Below, piece by piece: positions 1-7,133 of a stretch of DNA of 7,494 nucleotides; within the stretch, counting starts at the first letter, position 1; the number at the start of each line of letters is the position of its first letter. The position numbers and the translations under genes are program-made. This DNA comes from CAYQTK01 sp964420375. Its GTDB lineage: Bacteria > RBG-13-61-14 > DATKZS01. The notes under the pieces are model-generated. The model searched no databases and was not told the DNA's origin. It was given only the letters and a program-made list of their open reading frames with translations. The DNA is taken from positions 1 to 7,494 of the forward strand of contig CAYQTK010000214.1 of NCBI GenBank assembly GCA_964420375.1, written 5' to 3'.

Positions 1-140
1 CCCTGCGCATCAAAACCGCAGGCACCATCTACATAGAACCCTACATCCCCGCCTGCGACTCCGGCGAAGGCCCCTACCAAGGCCGCTACTGCCCGGAGAT
101 CACGTGCGGCGATATTATCAGCATCTCGGGGGTGGAATAG
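1..140 (+). CDS. C-terminal end of an unrecognised protein (partial)
   Basis: An open frame enters from the left edge (first full codon at 3-5) and ends with TAG at 138-140, giving 45 residues. The visible tail contains three cysteines (in the stretches PACDSG, RYCPE and ITCGD), several Gly/Pro/Tyr turns and a hydrophobic end GDIISISGVE. Codons are GC-ending, like the genes to the right, and a hairpin follows about 30 bases after the stop, as expected for a real gene end. I do not recognise the family. The three closely spaced cysteines could form disulfides or bind metal, but that is speculation. It converges on the efflux operon and is probably unrelated to it. A chance open frame is possible because only 45 codons are visible. 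Confidence 0.55.
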   Translation, partial: LRIKTAGTIYIEPYIPACDSGEGPYQGRYCPEITCGDIISISGVE

Positions 141-169
141 CCCCCAAAAGTTGTAAGAGAGGACTTAAC

Positions 170-201
170 AAAGGGGGCGGAAGATTTATCCCGCCCCCTT
201 T
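170..201. terminator. Bidirectional intrinsic terminator between convergent genes
   Basis: A perfect 11-bp inverted repeat, AAAGGGGGCGG (170-180) and CCGCCCCCTTT (191-201), encloses a 10-base loop. It lies 29 bases past the stop of the plus-strand partial gene and 18 bases past the stop of the minus-strand pump gene. On the plus strand the stem is followed by CATTTTC. On the minus strand the stem's own TTT is followed by GTTAAG. The T tracts are modest but the stem is very GC-rich, so it plausibly terminates transcription from both sides. Confidence 0.8.
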
Positions 202-219
202 CATTTTCTGGGGATTTTT

Positions 220-3200
220 TCAAGAACTGCCCTCGTCTTTATATGAAGGACTAGCTTCCGGGTGGGGAAGCCTGTTTTTCAAGGTAAAGAGCTTTTTCAG
301 GTCTTCCACAATGAGGTACATGCATGGCACCAGGAGCAGGATGATCATGGTGGAGAACAATATTCCGAAGCCTAAAGACACGGCCATGGGGATCATCATC
401 TGCGCCTGTATAGAGGTTTCGAAAATCATGGGCGAGAGTCCCAGGAAGGTGGTGAATGTGGTTAAAATAACGGGCCGGAACCTCTGATGGCCGGCCTCGA
501 GAGCGGAGTGGAAGATGCTTGTGCCTTCGCGTCTTTTCTGATTGGCGAAGTCGATTAGTATCAGGCTGTCGTTGATGACCACGCCGGAGAGCGCGGCAAT
601 GCCCATGAAGCTCACAATTCCGAAGTTGAACCCCATTATGATGTGTCCGAGCAGCGCTCCTATGAACCCGAACGGTATAGCAGTCATTATGATTACCGGT
701 TGGATGTAGCTTCTAAAGACAAATCCCAAGAGCACGAATATGATAATAAGGGCGAGTCCTCCGTAGGTGAGGAGGCTGTTCATGCTCTCTGCTATTTCTT
801 TTTGTTCTCCTCCCATTGAGTAGTGTATTCCGGGATACCTGCTTTGCAGGTCGGGAAGAACTTCCGACTCCAACAGACGAAGGATTTTTCCCCGGTTTTG
901 AGGAGAAGTTACCTTTCCGGTGACCTCCAATACTCTCCTTCCGTTCAAGTGTTCTATCTGGCTGTAAGAGGTCCCGCTTCTGGTCTCGGTTATTTCATGG
1001 AGCGGCAGCAGCCCTCCCGCGGGTGTTCTGATCAGCAGGTCCTCCAGGCTCTGCATCTGTTTTCGCTCCTGCTCGGGATATCTGACCAAGACTTTGACTT
1101 CGTTTCTTCCCCGCTGGATTCTAAGGGCCTCGGCCCCGTAATATCGGGAACGGACCTGCCTGCCAACCTCTGCCGGCGTAAGCCCGAAGCTGTAAGCCTC
1201 GGGAGAGAGCCTTAAGTCGAACTGGGGTTTTCCTCCCGAGAAGCCGTCGTCAATGTCCTTGGCCTCGGGGTATTGTCGGAGGGTCCGGGCGAGCTCTGCT
1301 GCCGCGGATTCAAGCACCTGGTGGTCTGTGTGCATCAGCTCGACGTGGATGGGGTCTCCGGTGGGCGGCCCCATCTCACTTACATTGAAGCGGAGTTTTT
1401 CCACCCCGGCGATCTTTCCGGTCTCTTCTCTCCACCAGTTGGCAAACTGTTTGCCGGAGAAGTCCCGGTGCTTTTGTGGAACCAGCAGGACCCTGACGTT
1501 TGCCGCATGTCCCTGGGAAAGGCCTCCTGAAAACCTTTTTCTGGAGGACCCGATATGGGAATAGATACCGTGATAGATGTCTTGTCCTCCATGTTGGTTT
1601 AACACTTTCCGGGCGGCGCGTATGACCCGGTCCTGTACTTTTGCGGTATCCTTTGCCGGCGATCCGAGTGGCAGTTCGATGCTTGCGATCGCTTCGTCCT
1701 TTTCCATCTCCGGGGCCAGGCTCATGACCATGTAGCCGCTTCTCAAGTATCCGAAGGACATCAGCAACACGGCCACAGCTATCGCCAGCACCAGGTAACG
1801 CCTCTCGAGGCCTTTTTCCAGGAAGGGGCGATAGATATTGTCAATAAAGCTTTCGATTTTTTTGGCGATCCGGTTCTGGAACCGTCCCATTCTTCCCAGT
1901 ATCTTTCCCTCCCCAGCGCCCGCCTTGGAGTGCGCCAGATGGGCTGGCAGGATATAAAATGCCTCCACCAGCGAAAAAACGAAGGCCAACCCTGCCACAA
2001 TCGGAACTACCCGGAAAATTTTGCCCATCATTCCCTCGACAAAGAGCAGGGGAGAAAAAGCCAGGATATTAGTGATTATCGCAAAGGTCACCGGCATGGC
2101 CATTCGGCGGGCGCCGGTGATAGAGGCCTGGACCGGGGGAAGGCCCTGGGTGCGGAGCGTATAGATGTGCTCTCCTATTATGATGGCGTCGTCAACCACT
2201 ATTCCTATGGCTAGAATGAAGGCAAACAGTGATACCATGTTGATGGAGACATCCAGGCCGGGCATAAGCAAAAGCGTTCCGAAAAATGATATGGGGATGC
2301 CGAGGGTCACCCAGAAGGCGAGGCGAGGCTGGAGAAAAATTCCCAACAGTACCAGTACCAGAATAAAGCCTAAAGCCGCGTTTTTTAAAAGAAGCGTAAT
2401 CCGGTCCCAGTAGAGCTCGGAACGGTCGTCCTGGCTCGTGATCCCCACCCCTTCGGGCAGATCGCCTTGTAATTTTTTCATGTATTTCTTGGCGGCCTCG
2501 GCGACATCCAGGGGAGTCTGGTCTCCTTCCCGGTAAACCGCTATTTCCACCGCCGGCTTCCCGTTATAAAAAGCCGCTTCATCCGTTTCCGCGAGCCCAT
2601 CATTAATCCTTGCTATCTCGTCCAGTTTTATGCTGCCGCCTGCCGGGTCGGATATTACAGGAATGCTGCCAAGCTCGCTCCCGAACTCTTTTTTCTCCTT
2701 GAGACGGAGCAGGAGCTCACCGCTTTCCGATATGATGCTCCCGCCGGGAATGTCCCTGGCCGACCCCCGGATGCGGCTTGCCACCTGCTCCAGGGTCAGG
2801 TTGTATCGCCGGAGCGTGTCTTGCGGAATCTCGACCCCGATCTCGGGGACAGGGGCCCCGGAGAGTTCCACAGAGGTGACCGTCTCCTCTTGTAAGAGAT
2901 CGTCCTTGATCTTTTCGCCCGCCTCTCGCAGGACCTTGCGTTCCACCTCTCCGTAGAGTATGAGCTTGATAACGTGCCGTCTTCTCTCCGCTATGCTGAT
3001 GTCCGGCTTCTCCGCCTCTTCCGGAAGGGTCAGCAGGCCGTCCACCTTGTTCTTTACGTCGGACAGGGCGCGGTTCAGGTCCGTGCCGGTCAGAAACTCG
3101 ACGGAAACCAGCCCCATGCCTTCGTAAGCGGTAGAAGTCACCTCTTTGACGTCTTCAATCTCTCGAACGGCGTCCTCCACAGGATTGATTATGCCTTCTT

Positions 3201-3399
3201 CAACCTCTTCCGGGCTCGTGCCGGGATAGGCCACGGATACGTTGACCACTTCCATGTAGTAGTCGGGGAATATCTGCTGCCGGATGGTCATGGCCGCTAT
3301 CAGGCCCCCCGCCAGGATGCAGATCATGAGCAGGTTGGCAGCCACCGGGTTGTTGGTCATCCAGGCTATGGAGCCTTTTTTCTCCGGGGGAGCACTCAT
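220..3399 (-). CDS. RND efflux pump, inner-membrane permease (AcrB/HAE-like)
   Basis: This 1059-residue protein has the usual length and layout of an RND pump: 12 membrane helices and two large periplasmic loops. It would export hydrophobic or amphiphilic compounds with proton uptake, working with the adaptor and outer-membrane factor encoded just upstream. TM1 lies near residues 16-38, the first periplasmic loop near 39-333, TM2-TM6 near 334-487, TM7 near 533-553, the second loop near 554-873 and TM8-TM12 near 874-1030. TM4 carries the paired aspartates D403/D404 in GIVVDDAIII, matching AcrB D407/D408. This argues for a drug-type (HAE) pump over the heavy-metal type. In TM11, R973 and T980 in RFRPVILT match AcrB R971 and T978. 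TM10 reads VVINDSLILIDF, so the AcrB K940 position is N943, next to D944. The ATG overlaps the adaptor stop (ATGA). An AAGGAGA ribosome site sits about 7 bases upstream, inside the adaptor's last codons. Substrate unknown. Confidence 0.96.
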   Translation of the reverse strand: MSAPPEKKGSIAWMTNNPVAANLLMICILAGGLIAAMTIRQQIFPDYYMEVVNVSVAYPGTSPEEVEEGIINPVEDAVREIEDVKEVTSTAYEGMGLVSVEFLTGTDLNRALSDVKNKVDGLLTLPEEAEKPDISIAERRRHVIKLILYGEVERKVLREAGEKIKDDLLQEETVTSVELSGAPVPEIGVEIPQDTLRRYNLTLEQVASRIRGSARDIPGGSIISESGELLLRLKEKKEFGSELGSIPVISDPAGGSIKLDEIARINDGLAETDEAAFYNGKPAVEIAVYREGDQTPLDVAEAAKKYMKKLQGDLPEGVGITSQDDRSELYWDRITLLLKNAALGFILVLVLLGIFLQPRLAFWVTLGIPISFFGTLLLMPGLDVSINMVSLFAFILAIGIVVDDAIIIGEHIYTLRTQGLPPVQASITGARRMAMPVTFAIITNILAFSPLLFVEGMMGKIFRVVPIVAGLAFVFSLVEAFYILPAHLAHSKAGAGEGKILGRMGRFQNRIAKKIESFIDNIYRPFLEKGLERRYLVLAIAVAVLLMSFGYLRSGYMVMSLAPEMEKDEAIASIELPLGSPAKDTAKVQDRVIRAARKVLNQHGGQDIYHGIYSHIGSSRKRFSGGLSQGHAANVRVLLVPQKHRDFSGKQFANWWREETGKIAGVEKLRFNVSEMGPPTGDPIHVELMHTDHQVLESAAAELARTLRQYPEAKDIDDGFSGGKPQFDLRLSPEAYSFGLTPAEVGRQVRSRYYGAEALRIQRGRNEVKVLVRYPEQERKQMQSLEDLLIRTPAGGLLPLHEITETRSGTSYSQIEHLNGRRVLEVTGKVTSPQNRGKILRLLESEVLPDLQSRYPGIHYSMGGEQKEIAESMNSLLTYGGLALIIIFVLLGFVFRSYIQPVIIMTAIPFGFIGALLGHIIMGFNFGIVSFMGIAALSGVVINDSLILIDFANQKRREGTSIFHSALEAGHQRFRPVILTTFTTFLGLSPMIFETSIQAQMMIPMAVSLGFGILFSTMIILLLVPCMYLIVEDLKKLFTLKNRLPHPEASPSYKDEGSS

Positions 3400-4661
3400 T
3401 TCATGTCTCCTTTTTGCCGAGGAGCTTGATCAGACTTGTTCCGCATCTTCTTTTTCCCCTCTGCCGAGGGAACGGTTTCGTCGGCGTTCTCTTCCAGCCT
3501 GAGTTCCATGCCGGGCAGAGGCGAGATGATTCGCGAGGTGATGACCTTGTCGCCCGTCTCCAATCCAGCGGTGACCATGACTTTTTCTTCCGACTTCCAG
3601 GCCACTTTCACGTCTTTTATTTCGAGCCTCTTTTCATCATTCATAATCCATACCCGGTCCCCCTCCCGCAGGGCCTTCCTGGGCAAATCAAATGTATCCT
3701 CCAGTTTTTTGCCGAGTATCTCGACCCGGACGTAGGAGTTAATAAGCAGGGGGATGTCGGCGTTTCCTTGTGCTTTCACCTGGGCCAGCGGGTCCTTGAT
3801 TTCGATGAGCAGCCGGGCCATCCTGCTCTTTTGCTCCACGTCCGCCAGCAGCTTGATGACTTTTCCGGAAAGTGCGGTCATGTCCTTTCCGCCGGCATGG
3901 TAGACCACTGTTGCTTCCGACCCGCCTTGTCCTTTTGCATCAGGAAGTTTGATCCAGGGCAGGTGGGCGGCGCGCATAGTGGCTTCCACCCAGTAGGTGT
4001 CGGTCCCCGCCAGGGTGGCGATCCTGGTCTGCTGGCTTACGAACTGGCCTGTTTCCGCGTCTTTGCTTAATACCACCGCGTTCCAGGGGACCTCGATGTC
4101 TGTCCGTTCCAGGTTAAGACGGGCTTTTTTATAAGCGGCATAAGCGGAGGACAGCCTGGCCTTGGCCTGCTTGAGCTGGGGTTCGCGGAGGGCCAGCTCC
4201 GCATTGGCGTCGGACTTGCCTTCCATCTTTTGCATGAGCTTGTATTCTTTGCGGGCCACGGTTTGCATGCCTTTCTCAAGGTCCAAGCCCGCCCTGGCTT
4301 CTTCCACTTGGGCCCATGCCTGGTTCTTGGCAGCTACATAGTCGCGGTCATCAATCTTTACCAGGACCTCGCCTTTTTCGAGAAGCCCGCCGGGCACGAA
4401 CTCGGGGTGTATCTTTTCTATCTTGCCGGACACCTGGGGAGTGATGCTGACCTGCCGCGCCGGCATGACCGTGCCCATGGCTTCCACCACCACCCGGTCC
4501 TGCTTGGGCTTTGCCTCCACCACCTGCACTATGGAGGACATCGTCTTCCTGGCCTGTCTCCGAGTTTCGGGTTTGCTTTTCATGAGCTTTACACTCACTG
4601 CAACGCTAATGGCCAGGACGACAACTATAGGCAGCACTCTTTTCAAAAACAGCTCTTTCAT
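3396..4661 (-). CDS. RND efflux periplasmic adaptor (membrane fusion protein)
   Basis: This 421-residue HlyD/AcrA-type adaptor bridges the inner-membrane pump and the outer-membrane channel. Residues 1-8 are charged and 9-24 are hydrophobic (VLPIVVVLAISVAVSV). No lipobox cysteine follows, so the protein is probably held by an N-terminal membrane anchor rather than by lipid. The first half of the lipoyl-like domain lies near 69-108 (VSITPQVSGKI, then GGLLEKGEVLVKIDDRDY). A helical, probably coiled-coil hairpin spans about 109-187, and the second lipoyl half about 188-219 (DIEVPWNAVV to TRIATLAG). The beta-barrel lies near 222-320 and a membrane-proximal domain near 322-390. The last 25 or so residues are charged and look disordered. 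The start is supported by GAGGT six bases upstream and by the ATGA overlap with the outer-membrane factor's stop. The stop overlaps the pump's start in the same way. It is expected to be co-translated with both neighbours. Confidence 0.95.
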   Translation of the reverse strand: MKELFLKRVLPIVVVLAISVAVSVKLMKSKPETRRQARKTMSSIVQVVEAKPKQDRVVVEAMGTVMPARQVSITPQVSGKIEKIHPEFVPGGLLEKGEVLVKIDDRDYVAAKNQAWAQVEEARAGLDLEKGMQTVARKEYKLMQKMEGKSDANAELALREPQLKQAKARLSSAYAAYKKARLNLERTDIEVPWNAVVLSKDAETGQFVSQQTRIATLAGTDTYWVEATMRAAHLPWIKLPDAKGQGGSEATVVYHAGGKDMTALSGKVIKLLADVEQKSRMARLLIEIKDPLAQVKAQGNADIPLLINSYVRVEILGKKLEDTFDLPRKALREGDRVWIMNDEKRLEIKDVKVAWKSEEKVMVTAGLETGDKVITSRIISPLPGMELRLEENADETVPSAEGKKKMRNKSDQAPRQKGDMK

Positions 4662-6160
4662 TTTTTTACCTCATCTTGGCTTGACTGCAATATACTTCGG
4701 GCTTCGGGTTTTTCCGTTTTTCTTTCCAGCTCCCATGACCCGCCGATGGCTCGATAGAGGGAGATGCGATAGGTGATGAGCACTTTTTTTGTGGTAAGAT
4801 GTCGCCTCTCTAGTGCCTGGAGATTTTTCAGGTTGACCAGGACCGGCAAATAGCCAATGGCCCCGTTCCGGTATCTCTCCCTCGAAAGCTCGAGGGACTC
4901 GCGCGCCGAGCTCATCTGTTTTTCCAGGCGCTTTATGTACTCCGCTTGTTTCTTCTCTTGCACCAGGGCGTCTTCAACCTCCTGGAGTGCGGAGAGCACG
5001 GTCTTTTCAAAGGCGTGGACCTGAGCAGAAGCCGCGGCGCGGGCCCTCTCCTCTTCCGCCTTGCGCCGCTCGGCGTCGAAGATGGGGGCGGCCAGGTTTA
5101 TGGTAAGGTTCCGGAGCCAGTTCTCGAACAGCGACTCGATCTCCTCTTCGGTGTCGGATGCGCTCAAGGTGATACTGATGGATGGCAGCCGGTTGGCGAA
5201 CGCCTGGTCCACCCGGTACCCGGCTGCTTCCAGCCTTTTCTTTGCAGCGCGCACGTCAGGTCTTTTCATAAGCAGGTCCGCGGGCAGGCCGGTGTCCGGC
5301 AGAGACGGCAGCCCGGGCAGGGTTTCCCTTTCCACCTCGATCGCGGTCTGCGGCGGCTTTCCCATGAGCACGGCGAGCTGGTGCTTTAAGGTCTCGATCC
5401 TGCTCTGAGTGTTGGGCAGCTCGCTCTGGACCGCCTCCAGTTGCTGTCGTTGCTGGACTACGTCGGCTGCCGCGGCCGCGCCCTGCCTGTAGCGAAGTTT
5501 CTGCAGTTCCAGGTAAGACTCGTTCAACTCGATCTGGTCGCGAAGCACGCTGAGCTGGAGCTTGTGTTCGACCAGCTCGTACCATGTCAAAGCCACCTGG
5601 GAGGAGATGGTCATTGCCATGGTGTGCAGGTCTTCCTGTCCGGCCTGGAAGTCCGCTTCTGCCGCTTTTCTGCTCGACCGGACCCTGCCCCACAGGTCCA
5701 GCTCATAGCTTGCAGTGAGCGAGCCGGAGTAGGTGGTCCCTTCAGCAGAAGACTGTACGCCGGTGCTCCCCCCAGAGGGCAAGCTGCCGCCTGACGAGGC
5801 TGTTTCCGTGCTTTCTTCCTCACCCATCATCTCTTTGTCGGTCAGGGACAGGGACGCGGACACGCTGGGCCAAAGACCTGCTGAAGCGGACTTGTACAAG
5901 GCATTGGCCTGGTCAAGGCGGTCCCAGGCGGCAAGCACGTCCAGGTTCCCGGACATAGCTTCTTCCTCCAGGCGGTTGAGCTCGGGGTCGGAAAACGAGG
6001 TCCACCACTTATCAGGCAGGGATGCACTTCCGCTCCGGGAGAAGCTGGGGGGCAGGTCAACCTCGGGCTTCTTCTTTTCTGCAGGGCAGGCCATGAAAAA
6101 CATCATGCCGGCCATCGCGGCTACGGTTATGATCCTTGTTTTTTGTCCTCTGACCTTCAT
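4658..6160 (-). CDS. RND efflux outer-membrane factor (NodT/OprM-like lipoprotein)
   Basis: This 500-residue protein belongs to the TolC superfamily, outer-membrane efflux lipoprotein branch. Trimers would form the exit duct. The N-terminus has basic residues, a hydrophobic stretch (about 10-24) and FMAC with C25 as the probable lipid-modified cysteine; the lipobox is slightly atypical because Phe is at -3. PDKWWTSFSDPELNRL (49-64) is the family's usual WW..F.DP.L signature. The two repeated OEP domains are seen as YELDLWGRVR (152-161) with a long helical region after it, and INLAAPIFDAERRKAE in the second half. RYRQGAAAAADVVQQRQQL and RYRNGAIGYLPVL are the matched strand/helix junctions of the two repeats. 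Residues 112-146 form an acidic then Ser/Gly-rich stretch before the YELDLWG strand, probably an extended surface loop. The ATG has a strong AAAGGAGG site about 9 bases upstream. The stop overlaps the adaptor start. Confidence 0.95.
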   Translation of the reverse strand: MKVRGQKTRIITVAAMAGMMFFMACPAEKKKPEVDLPPSFSRSGSASLPDKWWTSFSDPELNRLEEEAMSGNLDVLAAWDRLDQANALYKSASAGLWPSVSASLSLTDKEMMGEEESTETASSGGSLPSGGSTGVQSSAEGTTYSGSLTASYELDLWGRVRSSRKAAEADFQAGQEDLHTMAMTISSQVALTWYELVEHKLQLSVLRDQIELNESYLELQKLRYRQGAAAAADVVQQRQQLEAVQSELPNTQSRIETLKHQLAVLMGKPPQTAIEVERETLPGLPSLPDTGLPADLLMKRPDVRAAKKRLEAAGYRVDQAFANRLPSISITLSASDTEEEIESLFENWLRNLTINLAAPIFDAERRKAEEERARAAASAQVHAFEKTVLSALQEVEDALVQEKKQAEYIKRLEKQMSSARESLELSRERYRNGAIGYLPVLVNLKNLQALERRHLTTKKVLITYRISLYRAIGGSWELERKTEKPEARSILQSSQDEVKK

Positions 6161-6246
6161 TTGTTGCTCCCTCCTTTAAGGGATGTGAGTCACTATTATG
6201 GCCTATAATGTCTTTACGCTCCGGCTCCGGAAAAATTTATATAACT
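6161..6246 (-). promoter_or_regulatory. Regulator-OMF gap with strong RBS and small palindromes
   Basis: This 86-base spacer has no terminator-like hairpin, so transcription from the regulator promoter can continue into the efflux genes. The ribosome site AAAGGAGG lies at 6169-6176 (complement). Two symmetric sites are visible. GTGAGTCAC (6185-6193) is a 4-1-4 palindrome. ATTAT and ATAAT flank GGCCT at 6195-6209. Neither resembles the inverted repeat in the regulator promoter. No convincing -35/-10 pair was found on the minus strand. A second, internal promoter or operator here is possible but not shown. Confidence 0.4.
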
Positions 6247-6924
6247 TCATGGGTTGTCTTCAGATTCCACTTCCGGTCCTTTGAGGGAATCCCTGAACCA
6301 GGTAAGCCCGGCTATGGAGAAATCCGCGATGTGATTGGCTCGTTCCTCGATCTCCGCGGGGGTCATCTCGACCTTGAAGTCGTCCGGTATGGGGGAATGA
6401 GGATGGTGCATCATGACGTAAATCAGGTTCTGGCCAAAGATGCTCAAGATGCATTTGTGGACTGTGTCCGGGGAAGCGCCGGGTCCGAGAAACTCGGACA
6501 CGATATTGTAAAGCACCTGGTGATGGGTACGGATGTTGTCCGAGACAATGGATTTTAACGATTCCGGAGACTCGACCATCTGGCGGGCGATAAGCTCGAA
6601 ATGCCACGCCGGCGCCTGGGGATCGAAACGGCGCGCTAAAAATTTCCATACAAACAGGTAAATCTTGTCCCGCGAAGAAGTGGAGGGACCATCCATGATA
6701 TCCAGGAAAGATTTGTCGCCCATCTTGGAGACCACGATATAGAGGACCTCCTGGTAGAGTCTCTCCTTGTCCCGGAAATAATAGTTCACCGCGGCAAGGT
6801 TGGCCTTCGCCTTGTCGCATATCTCCCGGACAGTGGTCTCCTTGAACCCCTTCTCCGCGAACAGCTCCCCCGCGGCCTCAATCAGCCGCTCCCGTGTCGC
6901 CTTGCTTTGTTTTTTGTCTTCCAT
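6247..6924 (-). CDS. TetR-family transcriptional regulator (CecR-like) of the efflux operon
   Basis: This 225-residue protein has a TetR-type N-terminal DNA-binding domain. The first helix is at about 10-25 (TRERLIEAAGELFAEKG). The helix-turn-helix region is at about 28-51, with TTVREICDKAKANLAAVNYYF ending in the typical NYYF before the KERLY helix. The C-terminal ligand-binding half includes HFELIARQMVESPESLK (108-124) and resembles the CecR/YbiH (DUF1956) type; this subfamily call rests on recall of motifs. Known TetR proteins of this kind dimerise on palindromes and release DNA on binding a ligand, often an efflux substrate. The start is supported by AAAGGAAG a few bases upstream. The gene is first in the minus-strand cluster, 86 bases ahead of the outer-membrane factor, behind a strong promoter with a palindrome in its spacer. 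I infer that it represses itself and the efflux genes. The inducer is unknown. Confidence 0.93.
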   Translation of the reverse strand: MEDKKQSKATRERLIEAAGELFAEKGFKETTVREICDKAKANLAAVNYYFRDKERLYQEVLYIVVSKMGDKSFLDIMDGPSTSSRDKIYLFVWKFLARRFDPQAPAWHFELIARQMVESPESLKSIVSDNIRTHHQVLYNIVSEFLGPGASPDTVHKCILSIFGQNLIYVMMHHPHSPIPDDFKVEMTPAEIEERANHIADFSIAGLTWFRDSLKGPEVESEDNP

Positions 6925-6952
6925 TACTTCCTTTCTTTAATACATGTACTTG

Positions 6953-6969
6953 AATTGTATATTTCAATT
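6953..6969. promoter_or_regulatory. Inverted repeat in the regulator leader
   Basis: AATTG (6953-6957) and CAATT (6965-6969) are exact reverse complements around a 7-base AT-rich spacer. The site lies at or just past the expected transcription start (about 6966) and before the regulator's ribosome site. A perfect 8-base palindrome, TACATGTA, is at 6941-6948. Either could be a secondary operator, but AT-rich symmetry of this size arises easily by chance. Confidence 0.3.
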
Positions 6970-6972
6970 GTT

Positions 6973-7000
6973 AGTATAAAACAGTTGTTTTGGCTGTCAA
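6973..7000 (-). promoter_or_regulatory. Sigma-70-type promoter of the regulator and efflux operon
   Basis: On the minus strand a perfect -35 hexamer TTGACA (complement of 6995-7000) is followed after 16 bases by TATACT (complement of 6973-6978), five of six matches to the -10 consensus. The expected start is near 6966, giving a leader of about 40 bases. Bases 7001-7025, directly upstream of the -35, are a run of A and T tracts like an UP element. This is the best promoter in the window. Confidence 0.8.
6978..6991. promoter_or_regulatory. Candidate TetR-family operator within the promoter spacer
   Basis: AAAACA and TGTTTT are exact reverse complements separated by two bases (plus strand AAAACAGTTGTTTT). 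The repeat occupies nearly the whole interval between the -10 and -35 boxes. A dimer bound here would block RNA polymerase, the classic arrangement for TetR-family autorepression. Assigning it to the adjacent regulator is inference from position and symmetry. Confidence 0.6.
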
Positions 7001-7025
7001 GAAGAAAATTTAATATTTAAAAAAA
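7001..7025 (-). promoter_or_regulatory. AT-rich UP-element-like tract
   Basis: Almost entirely A and T (only three C or G bases), with A and T runs and the near-palindrome TTTAATATTTAA, directly upstream of the perfect -35 box. Position and composition fit an UP element contacted by the alpha subunit of RNA polymerase. The contrast with the GC-rich flanks is sharp. Confidence 0.45.
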
Positions 7026-7133
7026 CAGATGGTTATGGACTCAACCCGAAAAATGACGCCTCTCCGGTTTAATGTTACCTGCAATGCAAATATGCCCTTC
7101 AAAGCAAAAAGTCTGTGTTCATCAGAGAGTTAG
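7026..7133. other. Gene-free stretch with no clear features
   Basis: No open frame with a credible start and ribosome site is visible on either strand. There is a weak 4-bp hairpin (GGTT at 7031-7034 with AACC at 7043-7046) and short A runs, but no terminator or RNA gene that I recognise. Confidence 0.5.

Noticed and set aside
128..145. GGGGG/CCCCC hairpin across the stop of the partial gene
   Set aside because: The stem is only 5 bp and no T tract follows. The hairpin at 170-201 is the better terminator.
3414..4070. 218-codon plus-strand frame opposite the adaptor gene
   Set aside because: It is antisense to a clear adaptor gene, with His/Phe/Gln-rich translation, no domain I recognise and no credible ribosome site.
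5256..5693. Long (145-codon) minus-strand frame within the outer-membrane factor gene
   Set aside because: It is an alternative frame inside a confidently assigned gene, with an Arg/Gly/Pro-rich translation typical of GC-rich shadow frames.
6185..6209. Perfect TATAAT on the plus strand at 6204-6209 as a promoter
   Set aside because: No acceptable -35 lies 16-18 bases upstream, and it would only direct transcription antisense into the regulator.
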